From the NCBI GenBank assembly GCA_026705345.1, contig JAPPAV010000011.1:1-35186 (forward strand): a stretch of DNA of 35,186 nucleotides, given 5' to 3'. The position numbers and the translations under genes were made by a program. Shown here piece by piece: positions 33,844-35,186 of the stretch. Position 1 is the first letter of the stretch, and every line of letters begins with the position of its first letter. The notes below the pieces were generated by a model. That model was not told the DNA's origin and ran no database searches. It worked only from the letters and a program-made list of their open reading frames with translations. This stretch comes from Gammaproteobacteria bacterium. GTDB lineage: Bacteria > Pseudomonadota > Gammaproteobacteria > Pseudomonadales > Azotimanducaceae.

Positions 33844-35186
33844 TCGAACTCCTAAAGGAACTGCACGATCAGGATCTAATCGCCGACATCGACTGGCAGT
33901 TCGCGCGGCTGATGGCCCGGTTCGATCGACATGAACGTCCGGAGGTGGCGCTTGCGGCGGCGCTCGCCAGTGTTCGAACCCGGCGCGGACATGTCTGCCT
34001 CGACCTCGGGAGTTGCGCGGGCGGTCCACTCGCATCCGTCCTCGAGGATCCCCTCGACCGGCCGATCTCGCCCTACACGTTGCCCGATCTGGATAGTTGG
34101 CGGAACGCGCTGCTGGCGAGCCCCGTCGTCGCGGGACCGGGTTGCGACAAGGAAGCGCCCCTGGTCATCGACGCCGCCGGCCGGCTCTACCTCTCCCGAT
34201 ACCGGCGCGCGGAAACCGCTCTGGCCGCACGATTGGCCGAAATGGCCCGGGCTCGGGACAGGATGCCTGGCGTCGACGCCAAGTTGGACAGCCTGTTCGG
34301 CGCCCGGGACGCAGACCAGCGTCGTGCGGTCGATGCCGTTCTTCGGCGACGCCTGTGCGTGGTGACCGGTGGACCGGGAACCGGCAAGACCTTCGTGGCG
34401 GCTCGGATCATCGCCCTGTTACTGGACATGGGGCTCGCCAGACCAGACCGTATCGGGTTGGCGGCGCCAACCGGAAAGGCGACCCAGCGGCTGCAGGTGT
34501 CGGTGTCGGCGCAGTTGGATAGTCTGCTCGATCAGACTCCCGCGCTGGGCGACTACCAAGTTGACGCGAGCACGGTGCACCGCCTGCTTTACCGGGCCCG
34601 GAACGGCAGTCTGCCGTTCGACGCCGTCATCTTGGACGAAGCGTCCATGGTCGACCTGCCGCTCATGTCGCGGCTCGTCGGCGCGCTGGCGGACGACGCC
34701 CGGCTGGTCGTGCTCGGCGATGCGAATCAGTTGGCTTCCGTGCAGCCGGGTGCCGTACTCGGCGACCTTTGCGCCGCAGCCGCGGCGCCGGGTTCGCCGT
34801 TCGGCGGGTGCGTGCAGACGCTGACGCTAAGTCGCCGGTTCGAAGAGCAAAGCGGCATCGGCCGCCTCGCTGACGCGATTGTCGGCGGCGACGCGACCGC
34901 CGCCCTGGGCGCGTTGAACGACGAGCGGAACGCGCAAACCGAACTCCGGCCCTTGGCGGGTACTCGCGCCTTCGAGCATCTAGCCACGCGCCATGCCATG
35001 GAGTCGTGGGCGCCGTGTTTCGCCAATCCTCGCGGGTCGCCGTTTCCTCATCGGCGGATTCTGTGCGCCCACCGTCATGGACCCTTCGGCACGCATCGTT
35101 TCAATCGCCTGGTCGAGACGGAACTACGCCAGCGAGGACGGGTCGGGCGTGAGGAGTTCTATCCGGGCCGACCGATCATCGTCACC
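33840..35186 (+). CDS. recD: Exodeoxyribonuclease V subunit alpha RecD (3' end outside window)
   Basis: RecD is the 5'-3' superfamily 1B helicase of RecBCD. About 449 residues are visible of an expected 600. The N-terminal domain that contacts RecC is followed by Walker A TGGPGTGKT (near residues 176-184), AAPTGKATQRL, the TVHRLL block, motif II LDEASMVDLPLM, motif III GDANQLASVQPGAVLGDL and the SRRFEEQSGIG block. The GTG at 33840 overlaps the recB stop (GTGA), with GGGGGG 4-9 bases upstream. The reading frame runs to the window end without a break. Together the three genes encode a complete RecBCD enzyme if the missing part of recD is intact. Confidence 0.95.
   Translation, partial: MIELLKELHDQDLIADIDWQFARLMARFDRHERPEVALAAALASVRTRRGHVCLDLGSCAGGPLASVLEDPLDRPISPYTLPDLDSWRNALLASPVVAGPGCDKEAPLVIDAAGRLYLSRYRRAETALAARLAEMARARDRMPGVDAKLDSLFGARDADQRRAVDAVLRRRLCVVTGGPGTGKTFVAARIIALLLDMGLARPDRIGLAAPTGKATQRLQVSVSAQLDSLLDQTPALGDYQVDASTVHRLLYRARNGSLPFDAVILDEASMVDLPLMSRLVGALADDARLVVLGDANQLASVQPGAVLGDLCAAAAAPGSPFGGCVQTLTLSRRFEEQSGIGRLADAIVGGDATAALGALNDERNAQTELRPLAGTRAFEHLATRHAMESWAPCFANPRGSPFPHRRILCAHRHGPFGTHRFNRLVETELRQRGRVGREEFYPGRPIIVT

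Noticed and set aside
1-35186. Search for tRNA genes, CRISPR repeats, insertion sequences and an integrase that would define a genomic island
   Set aside because: None was visible on either strand, so the island idea rests only on the toxin-antitoxin density.

Overview
The window is G+C-rich, densely coded bacterial DNA with no rRNA, tRNA, CRISPR array or insertion sequence that I can see. The recC-recB-recD order, the sulfolipid operon of the type known from Rhodobacter, the OFA-type transporter and the many small toxin-antitoxin modules point to a proteobacterium, most likely an uncultured gammaproteobacterium. That placement is inference from gene content, not from a marker gene. No gap between genes exceeds about 300 bases. 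Both ends cut through genes: a SMUG1-type uracil-DNA glycosylase on the left and recD on the right.

Left part (1-16,000), metabolic and transport genes. A sqdB-sqdD-sqdC operon (824-3784) makes the sulfolipid SQDG or its headgroup. It is followed by a 19-codon remnant of a Phd-type antitoxin, a DUF1993 protein, a membrane-anchored protein resembling deazaflavin-dependent nitroreductases, a 5'-3' exonuclease and a phytanoyl-CoA dioxygenase-like enzyme. A four-gene minus-strand operon (10738 to 6984) encodes a Tat-type periplasmic binding protein, a HAMP sensor without an output domain, an OFA-family transporter and a small peptidoglycan amidase. Divergent from it is a very large fusion of an ABC-2 permease, an M1-like domain without a zinc motif and a golvesin-like C-terminal domain. 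A MATE exporter closes this part.

Right part (16,000-35,186), DNA-end processing and toxin-antitoxin genes. A MntA/HepT pair converges on a two-gene AddAB-like helicase-nuclease operon. Then come a secreted rhodanese, a Phd/PIN module, an AHSA1-type SRPBCC protein, a LarA-family nickel enzyme, a Phd/RelE module and a full recC-recB-recD operon that starts 13 bases after the toxin gene. Two independent double-strand-break resection machines therefore lie within about 18 kb, with three intact toxin-antitoxin modules next to or between them.

The most unusual points are the apparent co-transcription of Phd/RelE with recCBD, the coexistence of AddAB-like and RecBCD enzymes, the ABC permease/pseudo-peptidase/golvesin fusion without an ATPase neighbour, and the SMUG1 glycosylase, whose active-site motif is very close to that of vertebrate SMUG1.
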